Assembly: GCF_041734645.1 (NCBI RefSeq) | Contig: NZ_CP162010.1 | Span: 1,736,001 to 1,800,000 of the forward strand | Source of the DNA: Rodentibacter sp901420285 | Lineage (GTDB): Bacteria; Pseudomonadota; Gammaproteobacteria; Enterobacterales; Pasteurellaceae | Direction of reading: 5' to 3' | DNA: 64,000 nt | In this document: positions 12,014 to 21,152 of the stretch, one piece after another | Layout: each line of letters starts with the position of its first letter | Position numbering within the stretch: position 1 is the first letter of the stretch | Made by a program: the position numbers and the translations under genes | The notes under the pieces: generated by a model | What the model saw: the letters and a program-made list of their open reading frames with translations, nothing else | Told to the model about the DNA's origin: nothing | The model's database searches: none

Positions 12014-12640
12014 TTATGCTTTAACTGCTGGCTTAACGATAACATCACTACCGGTAGCACCTGGAACGGCACCTTTAACTAATAGCAATTTACGCTCAGC
12101 ATCTACACGAACAACTTCAAGTGATTGAACGGTTACGCGTTCCGCACCTAAATGTCCTGCCATTTTTTTACCTTTAAACACACGACCCGGAGTTTGGTTT
12201 TGACCAATAGAACCGAGAACACGATGTGATAAAGAGTTACCGTGGGTAGCATCTTGAGTACGGAAGTTCCAACGTTTAACGCCACCTTGGAAACCTTTAC
12301 CTTTAGAAGTACCGGTAACATCAACTTTTTTAACATCTGCAAAGATGTCAACGTTAATTTCTTGACCTAAAGTGAATTCTTCACCTTCAGTACGAAATTC
12401 CCATAAACCGCGACCAGCTTCAACACCTGCTTTCACGAAATGGCCTGCTTCCGGTTTAGTTACACGATTCGCTTTTTTAGAACCGGTAGTAACTTGGACT
12501 GCAGTATAGCCATCGTTTTCAAGAGTTTTAACTTGAGTTACGCGGTTGGCTTCAATTTCGATAACAGTAACCGGTACTGACACGCCGTCTTCATTGAAGA
12601 TACGGGTCATACCGACTTTACGACCGACTAAACCAATCAT
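12014..12640 (-). CDS. rplC: 50S ribosomal protein L3
   Basis: Early assembly protein whose loop reaches the peptidyl transferase centre. 208 aa; starts MIGLVGRKVGMTRIF and has the conserved GSIGQNQTPGRVFKGKKMAG near residue 140-160, containing the glutamine that PrmB methylates in E. coli. Follows rpsJ by 16 bp. Confidence 0.98.
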   Translation of the reverse strand: MIGLVGRKVGMTRIFNEDGVSVPVTVIEIEANRVTQVKTLENDGYTAVQVTTGSKKANRVTKPEAGHFVKAGVEAGRGLWEFRTEGEEFTLGQEINVDIFADVKKVDVTGTSKGKGFQGGVKRWNFRTQDATHGNSLSHRVLGSIGQNQTPGRVFKGKKMAGHLGAERVTVQSLEVVRVDAERKLLLVKGAVPGATGSDVIVKPAVKA

Positions 12641-12656
12641 TGTAATAACCTCTTAA

Positions 12657-12968
12657 TTAACCTAGGCTGATCTGCACGTCAACGCCGGCAGCCAAATCTA
12701 AACGCATTAATGCATCAACAGTTTTTTCTGTTGGCTCTACGATATCTACTAAACGTTTGTGAGTACGAATTTCGTATTGGTCACGCGCATCCTTATTCAC
12801 GTGCGGAGAAATCAACACGGTGAAACGCTCTTTACGAGTAGGCAAAGGAATCGGACCACGAACTTGCGCGCCAGTACGTTTAGCTGTTTCTACGATCTCC
12901 GCCGTAGATTGATCGATCAAACGGTGATCGAACGCTTTTAAGCGGATACGGATTCTTTGGTTCTGCAT
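12657..12968 (-). CDS. rpsJ: 30S ribosomal protein S10 (NusE)
   Basis: First gene of the S10 operon. It is both a ribosomal protein and, with NusB, the antitermination factor that binds the boxA seen upstream of 16S. 103 aa; starts [19 protein letters not shown] and has [22 protein letters not shown] strong GGAGGTGC-like ribosome binding stretch lies in the leader some distance upstream. Confidence 0.98.
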
Positions 12969-13155
12969 TAGACCAGAGCTCCAATAAATTTAGCTAATAA
13001 AAAAACTAACACCATCACAGTTCTAACTTCAAAATAGAAAAGGAGGTGCAAGTTACCTGTTATAGAGTCCCCAAATCGGAAACATTGTTCAACGTAACCT
13101 AATTGTTACGCTCGTTTAATAAATGATTACATTAAACGGCTCTCATACCAAAAGC
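12969..13155 (-). promoter_or_regulatory. S10 operon leader RNA
   Basis: About 187 nt of untranslated leader, close to the 172 nt of the E. coli S10 leader that L4 binds. Two clear hairpins on the minus strand: GTTTAAT (13131-13137) with ATTAAAC (13114-13120), and CGTAAC (13105-13110) with GTTACG (13093-13098). L4 autoregulation is inferred from position and family knowledge. Confidence 0.55.
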
Positions 13156-13161
13156 GGGTGA

Positions 13162-13190
13162 ATACTACACAAAAGCCGGGAACTTTGCAA
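13162..13190 (-). promoter_or_regulatory. S10 operon promoter
   Basis: Minus strand TTGCAA at 13185-13190, 17-bp spacer, TAGTAT at 13162-13167. The best promoter match upstream of rpsJ, and it gives a leader of the expected length. Confidence 0.55.
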
Positions 13191-13310
13191 GAAATTTATG
13201 CGAATAAAATAAAAAACGCGCAATTTACCGCATATTACAAGAGAAATTTATCCGTTGAAATTCCTAGGCTTTACCGAATTTTCCGATAAATCTCATCGCA
13301 GTGGCGAAAT

Positions 13311-13322
13311 AGCACCGCATTG
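13311..13322 (+). repeat. Single AGCACCGCATTG dispersed motif
   Basis: Exact copy, extended to the left as AAAT, in the intergenic region between gor and the S10 promoter. No paired inverted copy nearby. Confidence 0.75.
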
Positions 13323-13370
13323 AAAATGCATCTTACCGGCTACCTCCCAGACAGTATGAAACCCGACTTC

Positions 13371-13394
13371 AAGAGGCGAATCAATCCGCCTCTT
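13371..13394 (-). terminator. Hairpin downstream of gor
   Basis: AAGAGGCG (13371-13378) pairs with CGCCTCTT (13387-13394), 12 nt after the gor stop. The T run on the minus side is poor, so termination is only likely. Confidence 0.5.
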
Positions 13395-13406
13395 TAATCT
13401 TAAAGG

Positions 13407-14780
13407 CTAGCGCATGGTGACAAATTCTTCCGAACCGGTCGGATGAATGGCGACAGTATTATCGAAATCGGCTTTGGTCGCGCCCATTTTAACGGCCACT
13501 GCAAAACCTTGGATCATTTCGTCCACGCCATAACCTATACCGTGCAATCCGACGATTTTTTCATCTTTACCCACGCACACTAATTTCATGCGGCAAGGTT
13601 GACGATGTTGTGTCACGGCGGAATACATCGGGGTGAACGACGATTTATACACTTTCACGTTTTCTTCGCCGTATTGTTCGACAGCCTGCGGCTCAGTTAA
13701 CCCTAAGGTGCCGATTGGCGGATGACTAAATACCACGCTCGGCACCAAGTTATAATCCAAATGTTCGTTCGGTTTGTTATTAAATAAACGTTCCGATAAA
13801 CGACGTCCCGCAGCCACCGCAACCGGCGTTAATTCAATACCGCCTTCGATAATATCGCCCACCGCATAAATGCCTTTCACATTGGTGTTTTGATATTTAT
13901 CCACTTTTATATAGCCACGTTCGTTCGTTTCTACGCCGGCATTTTGCAAACCAAGGTTATCCGTTGCCGGCTCACGTCCTGCTGCCCAAATCACGCAATC
14001 GACGGTGACGCTACCCTCATGGCCGAATTCCGCGGTGAGCGAGCCATCGTTATTTTTTACAATTTCTTGGATTGTCGTGTGCTTATGCAAAATAATGCCG
14101 TCTTGTTCCAAGGTTTCCAGCAATGTATCTACGATTAACGGATCTTGATTACGCATCGGCGCATGGTGACGCACGACTAAATGCGTTTCAGAACCCAAGC
14201 TGTTCAATACGCCGGCGATTTCCACCGCAATATAACCCGCGCCGATAATCGCCACGCGCTTCGGCAATTCGGTGAGCGCAAAAAAACCGTCGGAATCAAT
14301 ACCGTACTCTTGTCCTTTCACCGAGTGCGGACGGAACGGACGACCGCCCGTGGCGATTAAAATATGATCCGCAGTAACGCGCTCGCTTGAACCGTCTGCG
14401 AAAGTTACCTCAATAGTATGCGCATCAACAAATTTACCAAAACCGCTAAGCACATCCACGTTATTCTTCGCCAAAACATTATTGTAAGATGCGTGAATGC
14501 GATCAATATACGCCTGACGGCTTTCAATCAATTTGCCGAAATCGAATTTTTTCATCTCCACGTCAAAACCATAATCCGGTGCGTAGCGATTGAGAGCCTC
14601 GGCGATTTGAGCACCGTAAAACATAACCTTTTTCGGCACACAACCGACGTTTACGCAAGTCCCACCTAAATATTTCGCTTCAATAATGGCGCATTTTTTG
14701 CCGTAACTTGCCGCCCGGTTGATAGAAGCGATACCGCCGCTACCGCCGCCGATTGCAATATAATCATAGTGTTTTGTCAT
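13407..14780 (-). CDS. gor: Glutathione reductase
   Basis: NADPH-dependent flavoenzyme that reduces glutathione disulfide in the cytoplasm. N-terminal FAD fold GGGSGG (residues 11-16), redox pair Cys42/Cys47 in GGTCVNVGCVPKK, NADPH-binding IGAGYIAVE near residue 177, second FAD motif YAVGDI near 305, and the C-terminal catalytic histidine in AIHPTGSEEFVTMR. 457 aa, normal length. AGGAG precedes the ATG. Diverges from the iron transporter operon. Confidence 0.97.
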   Translation of the reverse strand: MTKHYDYIAIGGGSGGIASINRAASYGKKCAIIEAKYLGGTCVNVGCVPKKVMFYGAQIAEALNRYAPDYGFDVEMKKFDFGKLIESRQAYIDRIHASYNNVLAKNNVDVLSGFGKFVDAHTIEVTFADGSSERVTADHILIATGGRPFRPHSVKGQEYGIDSDGFFALTELPKRVAIIGAGYIAVEIAGVLNSLGSETHLVVRHHAPMRNQDPLIVDTLLETLEQDGIILHKHTTIQEIVKNNDGSLTAEFGHEGSVTVDCVIWAAGREPATDNLGLQNAGVETNERGYIKVDKYQNTNVKGIYAVGDIIEGGIELTPVAVAAGRRLSERLFNNKPNEHLDYNLVPSVVFSHPPIGTLGLTEPQAVEQYGEENVKVYKSSFTPMYSAVTQHRQPCRMKLVCVGKDEKIVGLHGIGYGVDEMIQGFAVAVKMGATKADFDNTVAIHPTGSEEFVTMR

Positions 14781-14946
14781 AATATATATCTCCTTTTAGG
14801 AAGGTAAAATTTTCGGTATTCTGCCGAAATTAAAAGTATAAAGCTATAAATCATTGTAATTGGAATCGTCTATATTCGCCTCATTTCAGCTTACTTAGCA
14901 AATTTCTCTTTTCCTTCCTATTCTCGGTATGCTATCCTTCCGCTGT

Positions 14947-14961
14947 TACGAATTATTATCA
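14947..14961 (+). promoter_or_regulatory. Fur-box-like site before the iron ABC operon
   Basis: In the 7-1-7 view (TGATAAT-N-ATTATCA) the right half matches 7 of 7 and the left half 4 of 7. It lies just before the ATG at 14971 and overlaps the alternative upstream start, arguing for the downstream one. No clear -10/-35 pair was found around it. Fur control is inferred, supported by a second Fur-like box before fetA. Confidence 0.5.
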
Positions 14962-14970
14962 TTTAATGCA

Positions 14971-15924
14971 ATGTACAAAAGACGGTATCTGGTTTTTCTA
15001 TTATTTCTATTTTCTTTTATTTCCCTTTTTCTTGGCGTCAGTACTGTAAATTTACGAGGTCTATTGAATTTTGATGCCAATCAATGGCAAATCCTCCTAG
15101 ATAGCCGCCTCCCTCGCTTAATTAGTATTTTAATTGCCGGTGCATCGTTAAGCATTTGCGGTTTAGTGATGCAGCAATTGAGTCGTAATCGTTTCGTCTC
15201 CCCCACCACCGCCGGAACCATGGACAGCGCTCGTTTAGGCATTCTTTTAGCTATTTTATTTTTTCCCGGCGCATCGATGTTATTAAAAACGACCGTTGCC
15301 ATCATCGTGTCGTTTCTCGGCACGCTGATGTTTATGACAATTTTGTCGCGCTTGAAATTCAAAGATACCATTTTCGTACCGTTGGTCGGAATGATGTTCG
15401 GTAACATTATCAGTGCTGTCACTGCCTTCATCGCTTACCAAAAAGACTTACTACAAAATCTTTCCGGCTGGCTCCAAGGCGATTTTTCCTTAGTAATGTC
15501 CGGTCGCTATGAATTACTTTATTTCAGTTTACCGCTACTGATCATCGCCTATTTATTTGCCAATCGTTTTTCTATTGTTGGCATGGGGAAAGATTTTGCC
15601 GTCAATCTCGGACTGAATTACAACCAAGTGCTCTATCTCGGTCTAATTATCGTCGCGAGCGTTTCTTCCATTGTGATCGTTTCCGTCGGCGTGATTCCGT
15701 TTTTGGGTTTGATCGTGCCGAATATCGTGACCCTTTATTTAGGTGATAACCTAAAAAAAATCCTTTCCCATACCGCACTGCTCGGTGCCGTATTCGTACT
15801 TTTTTGCGACGTTTTAGGACGTAGCTTGATTTATCCTTACGAAATTTCCATCAATGCGGTGCTCGGCGTGATGGGTAGCGGTATTTTCTTGTATTTCTTA
15901 CTGAAACGGTATCGTCATGGCTAA
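14971..15924 (+). CDS. Iron-siderophore ABC transporter permease (FecCD family), first subunit
   Basis: Inner-membrane permease of a siderophore importer, by similarity of the FetB-E, FatB-E and CeuB-E group. Multiple hydrophobic helices; conserved SRLPRLISILIAGASLSICG near the N-terminus and VGVIPFLGLIVPNI near residue 245. I start at the ATG at 14971 (MYKRRY, directly before the first helix), giving about 317 aa; an in-frame ATG at 14929 exists but a Fur-like box lies downstream of it. No strong ribosome binding site for either. Overlaps the next gene by 8 bp. One CAATGCGGTGCT motif at 15852-15863. Confidence 0.88.
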   Translation: MYKRRYLVFLLFLFSFISLFLGVSTVNLRGLLNFDANQWQILLDSRLPRLISILIAGASLSICGLVMQQLSRNRFVSPTTAGTMDSARLGILLAILFFPGASMLLKTTVAIIVSFLGTLMFMTILSRLKFKDTIFVPLVGMMFGNIISAVTAFIAYQKDLLQNLSGWLQGDFSLVMSGRYELLYFSLPLLIIAYLFANRFSIVGMGKDFAVNLGLNYNQVLYLGLIIVASVSSIVIVSVGVIPFLGLIVPNIVTLYLGDNLKKILSHTALLGAVFVLFCDVLGRSLIYPYEISINAVLGVMGSGIFLYFLLKRYRHG

Positions 15925-16876
15925 GTCTTCCTTTTTTCGTCTTGCGGTACTAAGCCTTTTGGCCGCTCTCGCCGTCTGCTTATACCTTGCTTATAATCTA
16001 CCGAATCGCTGGCAATATGCGCTGTACAACCGCGCCCTTGCCGTTAGTGCCATCATTATTACCGGCATCGCAATCGCTCTCGCCACCATGATTTTTCAAA
16101 CCGTGGTCAACAACCGCATTCTCACGCCGAGTATTCTAGGGTTAGATTCACTGTATTTATTAATCCAAACCGGTATTTTATTTTTATTCGGTTCCAATAC
16201 ATTACTTTCGATTCATCCGATCGTTTTATTTCTCGGCAGTACCGGCTGCATGGTTTTATTTATGCTGGCGCTCTACCATTTTCTCTTTAAAAAAGAATCG
16301 CCGAATATTTTCTTTTTACTGTTAATCGGGATCGTTTTCGGTACCTTTTTCGGTAGTCTCACCACGTTCATGGAAGTATTAATCGATCCGAACGAATTCC
16401 AAATTTCACAAGATATCGGTTTCGCCAGTTTTAATCGCATTAATACCGCGATTTTATGGCTGGCTTTAGCAATTTTATTCATCGCCATTCTAGTCAGCCT
16501 ACGCTATTGGAAGTATTTGGACGTGCTCGCTCTTGGACGCGAACAAGCGATTAATCTTGGTGTTGATTACTCGTCAATCATTAAAAAATTGCTGATTATC
16601 GTTGCCGTTTTAACCTCGGTCTCCACCGCATTGGTTGGTCCCTTGACCTTTTTGGGCCTGTTGGTGATGAACGTCACTTTTGAATTTATGCGCGATTATC
16701 GCCACAAAATTCTAATTCCCGCCGCCATGTTACTTGCTGTGTTCACCTTGCTTGGCGGACAATTCTTGTTATCTCAAGTTTTCACTTTCAGCACGCCGCT
16801 AAGCGTTATTATTAATTTTGTCGGCGGCGTCTATTTTCTTTCTCTGTTATTGCGGGCAAATAAAAAATGGCAATAG
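15917..16876 (+). CDS. Iron-siderophore ABC transporter permease (FecCD family), second subunit
   Basis: Second half of the permease heterodimer. About nine hydrophobic segments; NRILTPSILGLDSLY near residue 68 and VGPLTFLGLLVMN near 245 are FecCD hallmarks (the latter like the PFLGLIVPN of its partner). 319 aa. Overlaps the preceding permease by 8 bp and the ATPase gene by 10 bp, so the four genes form one tightly coupled operon. Confidence 0.9.
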   Translation: MAKSSFFRLAVLSLLAALAVCLYLAYNLPNRWQYALYNRALAVSAIIITGIAIALATMIFQTVVNNRILTPSILGLDSLYLLIQTGILFLFGSNTLLSIHPIVLFLGSTGCMVLFMLALYHFLFKKESPNIFFLLLIGIVFGTFFGSLTTFMEVLIDPNEFQISQDIGFASFNRINTAILWLALAILFIAILVSLRYWKYLDVLALGREQAINLGVDYSSIIKKLLIIVAVLTSVSTALVGPLTFLGLLVMNVTFEFMRDYRHKILIPAAMLLAVFTLLGGQFLLSQVFTFSTPLSVIINFVGGVYFLSLLLRANKKWQ

Positions 16877-17643
16877 AAATCCGAAATCTTCACAAATCCT
16901 ACAGCGGCAAAAAAGTAGTGCATGATCTGTCGTTAACCATCCCGACCGGTAAAATCACTTCATTTATCGGTCCAAATGGCGCCGGCAAAAGTACCGTGTT
17001 AGCGATTATCAGCCGCTTGCTTTCCGCCGACAGTGGCGACGTATATTTAAATCAACGGCGTTTGCACGACCAAAAAAGTTCAGACATCGCACGCCAATTA
17101 GCGATTCTGAAACAATCCAATCACATCAATTTACGCATTACCGTTGAAGAATTGGTGGCCTTCGGCCGCTTTCCTTACAGCAAAGGCAACCTCACCGAAA
17201 CCGATCGTACGTTCATTGACAACGCCATCAATTACATGGATTTAGGTGCTATTCGCCAACAATATATTGATAATTTAAGTGGCGGTCAGCGCCAACGCGC
17301 TTATATTGCCATGACCTTAGCCCAAGATACGGATTATATTTTGCTGGACGAACCGCTTAATAACTTGGATATGAAACATTCCGTGCAAATTATGCAAGTG
17401 CTACGCAAACTGGTGACAGAACTGAACAAAACCGTCGTGATTGTGATTCACGATATCAATTTTGCCTCTTGTTATTCCGACTATATTATCGCCATGAAAC
17501 AAGGCGAATTGGTGGCACAAGGAAACGTGGACGAAATAATGCGCGAAGAGGTGTTGCAAGCGATCTACGACATGCCGATCCCAATTCAAGAAATCAATCG
17601 ACAAAAAATCGCCATTTACTTTAAATCAAACCAGGAGAAATAA
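16867..17643 (+). CDS. Iron-siderophore ABC transporter ATP-binding protein
   Basis: ATPase that powers the FecCD-type permease pair. Walker A GPNGAGKS near residue 36-43, signature LSGGQRQRAYIAM near 137, Walker B LLDEPLNNLD near 158 and H-loop VIHDIN near 193. 258 aa, standard for the family. The stop overlaps the start of the binding-protein gene (TAATG). Confidence 0.93.
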   Translation: MAIEIRNLHKSYSGKKVVHDLSLTIPTGKITSFIGPNGAGKSTVLAIISRLLSADSGDVYLNQRRLHDQKSSDIARQLAILKQSNHINLRITVEELVAFGRFPYSKGNLTETDRTFIDNAINYMDLGAIRQQYIDNLSGGQRQRAYIAMTLAQDTDYILLDEPLNNLDMKHSVQIMQVLRKLVTELNKTVVIVIHDINFASCYSDYIIAMKQGELVAQGNVDEIMREEVLQAIYDMPIPIQEINRQKIAIYFKSNQEK

Positions 17644-18557
17644 TGAAATCCTTAAAAACACTAAAAAAACTGAGCATACTCACGCTCGCTTTCGCCGCCG
17701 GCATCGCGAACGCTCAAAATATCACTGTGAAAAATTTTGCCGGCGAACAAAGCGTGCCGCAAAATCCGCAAAAAGTTGTCGTCTTGGATTTTGGGGTGGC
17801 GGATACCTTGCGCGCATTAGGCGAAAAAGACAAAATCGTCGGGTTTCCAAAATCCGGTCATATTCCAAGCTATTTGGCCGAATTTGCGCAAGACAAATTC
17901 CAAAACGTCGGCTCGTTACCGGAACCTGCTTTCGAGCAAATCAACGAGCTCAATCCAGACTTGATTATCGCCGCGCCGCGCCAACAAAAATTATTAGAGA
18001 AACTAAAAGAAATCGCACCGGTGTTTTACGTTCAAAACGACTATGCAAATTACTACCCAAGTTTCGAAGAAAATGTTAAAGCCTTAGGTAAAATCTTTAG
18101 CAAACAAAATATCGCCGATGAAAAACTCGCTGCCTTGAGCAAAAAAGTCGAGCAAGTGGCAAAGGACGCTAAAAATCGCACCGCATTACTGGTGCTGGTA
18201 AACGAAAGTAAAATCAGCGCCTTTGGCGATGGCTCCCGTTACGGTATGGTTTATCAAAAATTCGGTTTTAAACCGGCGGATCCGAACATCAAATCCTCCA
18301 CGCACGGTATGAGCGTCAGTTTCGAATATATTCTGGACAAAAATCCGGACTATTTATTCGTAGTGGATCGCACCGCAGCAGTAACCGACAAAGTAAACAA
18401 TGCACAAACCGTATTGGATAACGACATCATCAAACAAACTAAAGCCTTTAAAAATAAACACATCGTTTACTTAGACGCTGCCAATTGGTACCTTGCTTTC
18501 GGCGGCTTGGAATCTATGGAAATTATCGCTGCCGAATTGGACAACGCAGTGAAATAA
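17643..18557 (+). CDS. Periplasmic iron-siderophore binding protein (FetB/FatB/CeuE type)
   Basis: Class III periplasmic binding protein that hands ferric siderophore to the permease. Sec signal peptide with probable cleavage after IANA (residue 24); there is no lipobox, so soluble. The two-lobe fold is marked by PQKVVVLDFGVADTLRALG, the interlobe VGSLPEPAFEQINELNPDL, and SVSFEYILDKNPDYLFVVDR. 304 aa. GGAG precedes the ATG. Catecholate, petrobactin-like or xenosiderophore ligand cannot be decided from sequence by eye. A strong terminator follows. Confidence 0.9.
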   Translation: MKSLKTLKKLSILTLAFAAGIANAQNITVKNFAGEQSVPQNPQKVVVLDFGVADTLRALGEKDKIVGFPKSGHIPSYLAEFAQDKFQNVGSLPEPAFEQINELNPDLIIAAPRQQKLLEKLKEIAPVFYVQNDYANYYPSFEENVKALGKIFSKQNIADEKLAALSKKVEQVAKDAKNRTALLVLVNESKISAFGDGSRYGMVYQKFGFKPADPNIKSSTHGMSVSFEYILDKNPDYLFVVDRTAAVTDKVNNAQTVLDNDIIKQTKAFKNKHIVYLDAANWYLAFGGLESMEIIAAELDNAVK

Positions 18558-18574
18558 TTTCACACCTGAAAACG

Positions 18575-18606
18575 AAAAAAGTGGGATTTAACGGCCCACT
18601 TTTTTT
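18575..18606 (+). terminator. Iron ABC operon terminator
   Basis: AAAAAAGTGGG (18575-18585) pairs with CCCACTTTTTT (18595-18605); 9-nt loop, T run. Located 18 nt after the binding-protein stop; symmetrical, so usable both ways. Confidence 0.92.
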
Positions 18607-18661
18607 ATGCCTTTTATCCGTGAACATGGCGAACACGGTCAATTTTGACCACATTTTAGTA

Positions 18662-18997
18662 ATAACACCACATTGAAGTATCAATATAACACCGCATTGA
18701 AGTGCCAAAATAGCACCGCATTGAGGTGCCAAAACAGCACCGCATTGAAGTACCAAAATAACACCGCATTGAAGTACCAAAATAGCACCGCATTGAAGTG
18801 TCAAAATAGCACCGCATTGAGGTGTCAAAATAGCACCGCATTGAAGTACCAAAATAGCACCGCATTGAAGTGTCAAAATAACACCGCATTGAAGTGCCCA
18901 AATAGCACCGCATTGAAGTGCCGAAATAGCACCGCATTGAAGTGCTAAAATAACACCGCATTGAAGTGCCAAAATAGCACCGCATTGGAGCAGTATA
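18662..18997 (+). repeat. 14 x 24-bp perfect-period tandem repeat
   Basis: Fourteen consecutive 24-bp units (336 bp) with no insertion or deletion. Each begins ATARCACCGCATTGAA (R is A or G), then an 8-base tail close to GTGCCAAA that varies between units at a few positions. Units 1 and 14 are the most diverged, as expected at array edges. The unit contains the dispersed word AGCACCGCATTG (9 units exact; 4 have AAC in place of AGC and unit 1 is more diverged). The array sits between the converging terminators of the iron ABC operon and fetA. Because 24 is a multiple of 3, long open frames appear on both strands; I regard them as artefacts. Confidence 0.95.
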
Positions 18998-19002
18998 TAG
19001 CA

Positions 19003-19036
19003 TAAAAAAAACGGTCAGTGTTTAACTGACCGTTTT
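19003..19036 (-). terminator. fetA terminator
   Basis: On the minus strand AAAACGGTCAGT (19025-19036) pairs with ACTGACCGTTTT (19008-19019), ending in eight T. It lies 22 nt after the fetA stop and directly abuts the tandem array. Confidence 0.92.
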
Positions 19037-19057
19037 GAGTAAAGTAAAAAATAAAAA

Positions 19058-21130
19058 CTAGAAAGTATAATTTGCAGTTAAACGGAAATCGCGTCCTGCG
19101 CCCGGCAAACTATTAATCCCAGCGCGTTGGCTATGGCTCTTATAGTATTTATTGAATGCATTATTTAGCGCAAAGTTTAGCGTTAAATTTTTGTTCACAT
19201 CCCAACTCGCGTAGAAATCACTTACGCCGTAGCCGGCTTGTTTAATTGCCGCTTCGCCGGTGTTGGAACCACGACTTGGCGAACCGGTTTTACCTTCTAC
19301 AAAACGACCTTTCCAACCGATTTCAAGGCTCGGCTGTTCGAATTTATAAGACAACGCCGTCGTCCAAGTACGCCCCATCGCCACGGCAAGCACCGTATTA
19401 TCCAACGTTGCACCGTTCAATGCGGTGGTCTCCGGCTTGCTTTCCGCCACGCCTAAACGGAATTTGAATGCGCCGAGTTTATAAGCCGCGCCCAATTCGT
19501 AACCCTGATTACGCAACAAGGCCGAGTTCACGATTGTATTGTTTTTAACCGCATGAGCGTCTTTTACTTTTTGCCAGAAATAGCTACCGTTGAACGAGAG
19601 ATTTTCATTCACGTCATAATTAAAGCCGATCTCCGTATTACGTGCTTTTTCCGCACGCAAATTATCGGCAACGTCGCGCACTCGGCTACCGGCAAGCATT
19701 ACTTCATAAAAACGGGGACTGCGACTGGCATAGTTCAAATTAGTATTAAAACTTAAATTATTCGTGACTTGCCAAATCAGCCCCGCACTCGGGTTGAAAT
19801 CGCCACGACTGACTTCTTTGCCGGTATTCGCCTTAAACTTAAAATGATCATAACGCGCACCGGTGGTTAAGGTGACGGGGCCGAATCCCCAAATGCCTTC
19901 TAGGTACAAACCGACATCTTCTTTTTTCTGATTTGCTTTGATATTACTGGCTAAAGCGTTCGGCTTGCCTTCTTGGTGACGATAATTCACGCCGTATTTA
20001 ACCCAATGGCTTTCGCCGATTTCGGAATCCAAATTCACGTTCGCGCCTTTCGTGACAATTTTTAATTCGCTATGGGAATCGATTTCTTTGCGCGACATTT
20101 CCATTAAATAAGCATTGGCTTTGGCTTCGCTAATAAAGCCCATTTTCTTGCCCGTCCACTCAAGATTGGTCGTATTTTGTGTGGTAATGCGGTAGCGCGG
20201 TGAATTATTGGCATCGTTGACGATAAATTGTCCGTTGCTATCTAAAATGTAATACGTATTTTGTCCGCGATTGTTTTTTCCGGTAAAAATCGTACTTAGG
20301 GTTTGCCCCGGTCTCAAATCACTTGCCGTGCCATATAGATAACTTTGCGAAAAATCAAACTCTTCGCGTAATGCGCGCGAACCGTGATAACGTTCTTGAC
20401 GATGGCTTAATACAATGCGGTGCTCTTCGTTGAGATCAACGCCGATTTTCGCAAGGAGGCCACGTTCGCCAATGGCACTATTTTTTACCGTTTGCGAACC
20501 TTCTTTATTGACATAGCCTTTACCACCTTTGTAGTTTTCAATGGTTTGCCAATTGCCGCTAAATAACGCATCCAACACGCCCGCTTTGCCGTAAATCGTA
20601 GCGCCTTGCGAATGGCCTTTATTACTGCTCACGCCCGCATTCAATTTAAAACCGAAATCTTGCCCTTCGCGCAATAAATCTTTCGCCTCCACCGTAGTCG
20701 CTTCAATCGAGCCACTGGTGGCGCCGATACCGGCACTGGCAGAACCCGCACCTTTGCGAATATCAATGCGTTTAATCAAGCTAGGATCAAGCATAAAACG
20801 ACTTTGATGATGGAATAATTGCGCATCGCTAGAGGTGTTGTCCACTTTAATATCAATTTGGTCTTGCCCCATTCCACGAATCGTCACCCATTGCGAAGTA
20901 CCGCCGTTGCCGCCGCCGAAATTCACCGCCGGCTCTTTAGACAATACACCACGCAAATCCTGATTCGTCGATTTGTTTAAATCGGCAAGCGTAACGACGT
21001 TAGTTTTACTTTTTGCCCCCGTGTTTTCCGTTACGACGTTAATCACATCGAGTTGTTCCGTTTTTTCGGCGTGCACGTTCATAGCAACGAAAACGGATAA
21101 AGGTAACAAAGCGAACTTGGCTTTTCTCAT
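19058..21130 (-). CDS. fetA: TonB-dependent outer-membrane siderophore receptor, FetA/FrpB type
   Basis: Outer-membrane beta barrel that imports ferric siderophore using TonB. Signal peptide ends at HAEK (about residue 22). A plug domain follows with the family phrases FGGGNGGTSQWVTIRGMGQD and KGAGSASAGIGATSGSIE, close to what I recall of neisserial FetA/FrpB. The barrel ends with an aromatic residue (TANYTF), as BAM requires. 690 aa, full length. A Fur-like box lies upstream. It faces the iron ABC operon, which likely carries the same ligand across the inner membrane. No poly-C phase-variation tract like the neisserial one is seen upstream. One CAATGCGGTGCT motif lies at 20413-20424. Confidence 0.85.
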   Translation of the reverse strand: MRKAKFALLPLSVFVAMNVHAEKTEQLDVINVVTENTGAKSKTNVVTLADLNKSTNQDLRGVLSKEPAVNFGGGNGGTSQWVTIRGMGQDQIDIKVDNTSSDAQLFHHQSRFMLDPSLIKRIDIRKGAGSASAGIGATSGSIEATTVEAKDLLREGQDFGFKLNAGVSSNKGHSQGATIYGKAGVLDALFSGNWQTIENYKGGKGYVNKEGSQTVKNSAIGERGLLAKIGVDLNEEHRIVLSHRQERYHGSRALREEFDFSQSYLYGTASDLRPGQTLSTIFTGKNNRGQNTYYILDSNGQFIVNDANNSPRYRITTQNTTNLEWTGKKMGFISEAKANAYLMEMSRKEIDSHSELKIVTKGANVNLDSEIGESHWVKYGVNYRHQEGKPNALASNIKANQKKEDVGLYLEGIWGFGPVTLTTGARYDHFKFKANTGKEVSRGDFNPSAGLIWQVTNNLSFNTNLNYASRSPRFYEVMLAGSRVRDVADNLRAEKARNTEIGFNYDVNENLSFNGSYFWQKVKDAHAVKNNTIVNSALLRNQGYELGAAYKLGAFKFRLGVAESKPETTALNGATLDNTVLAVAMGRTWTTALSYKFEQPSLEIGWKGRFVEGKTGSPSRGSNTGEAAIKQAGYGVSDFYASWDVNKNLTLNFALNNAFNKYYKSHSQRAGINSLPGAGRDFRLTANYTF

Positions 21131-21152
21131 TTTTTATTCCTATAGGCTATTA

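Noticed and set aside
14929..14970. Upstream start of the first iron permease
   Set aside because: It would place the Fur-like box inside the gene, and the extra 14 residues are not hydrophobic or conserved; the ATG at 14971 begins right before the first helix.
18662..18997. CRISPR array
   Set aside because: Units are contiguous with near-identical tails; there are no unique spacers and no cas genes.
18523..19003. Long repetitive open frames on both strands over the tandem array (8-residue peptide repeats)
   Set aside because: The 24-bp period is divisible by three, so any frame without a stop in one unit stays open; no ribosome binding site, no signal peptide, and terminators flank both sides.
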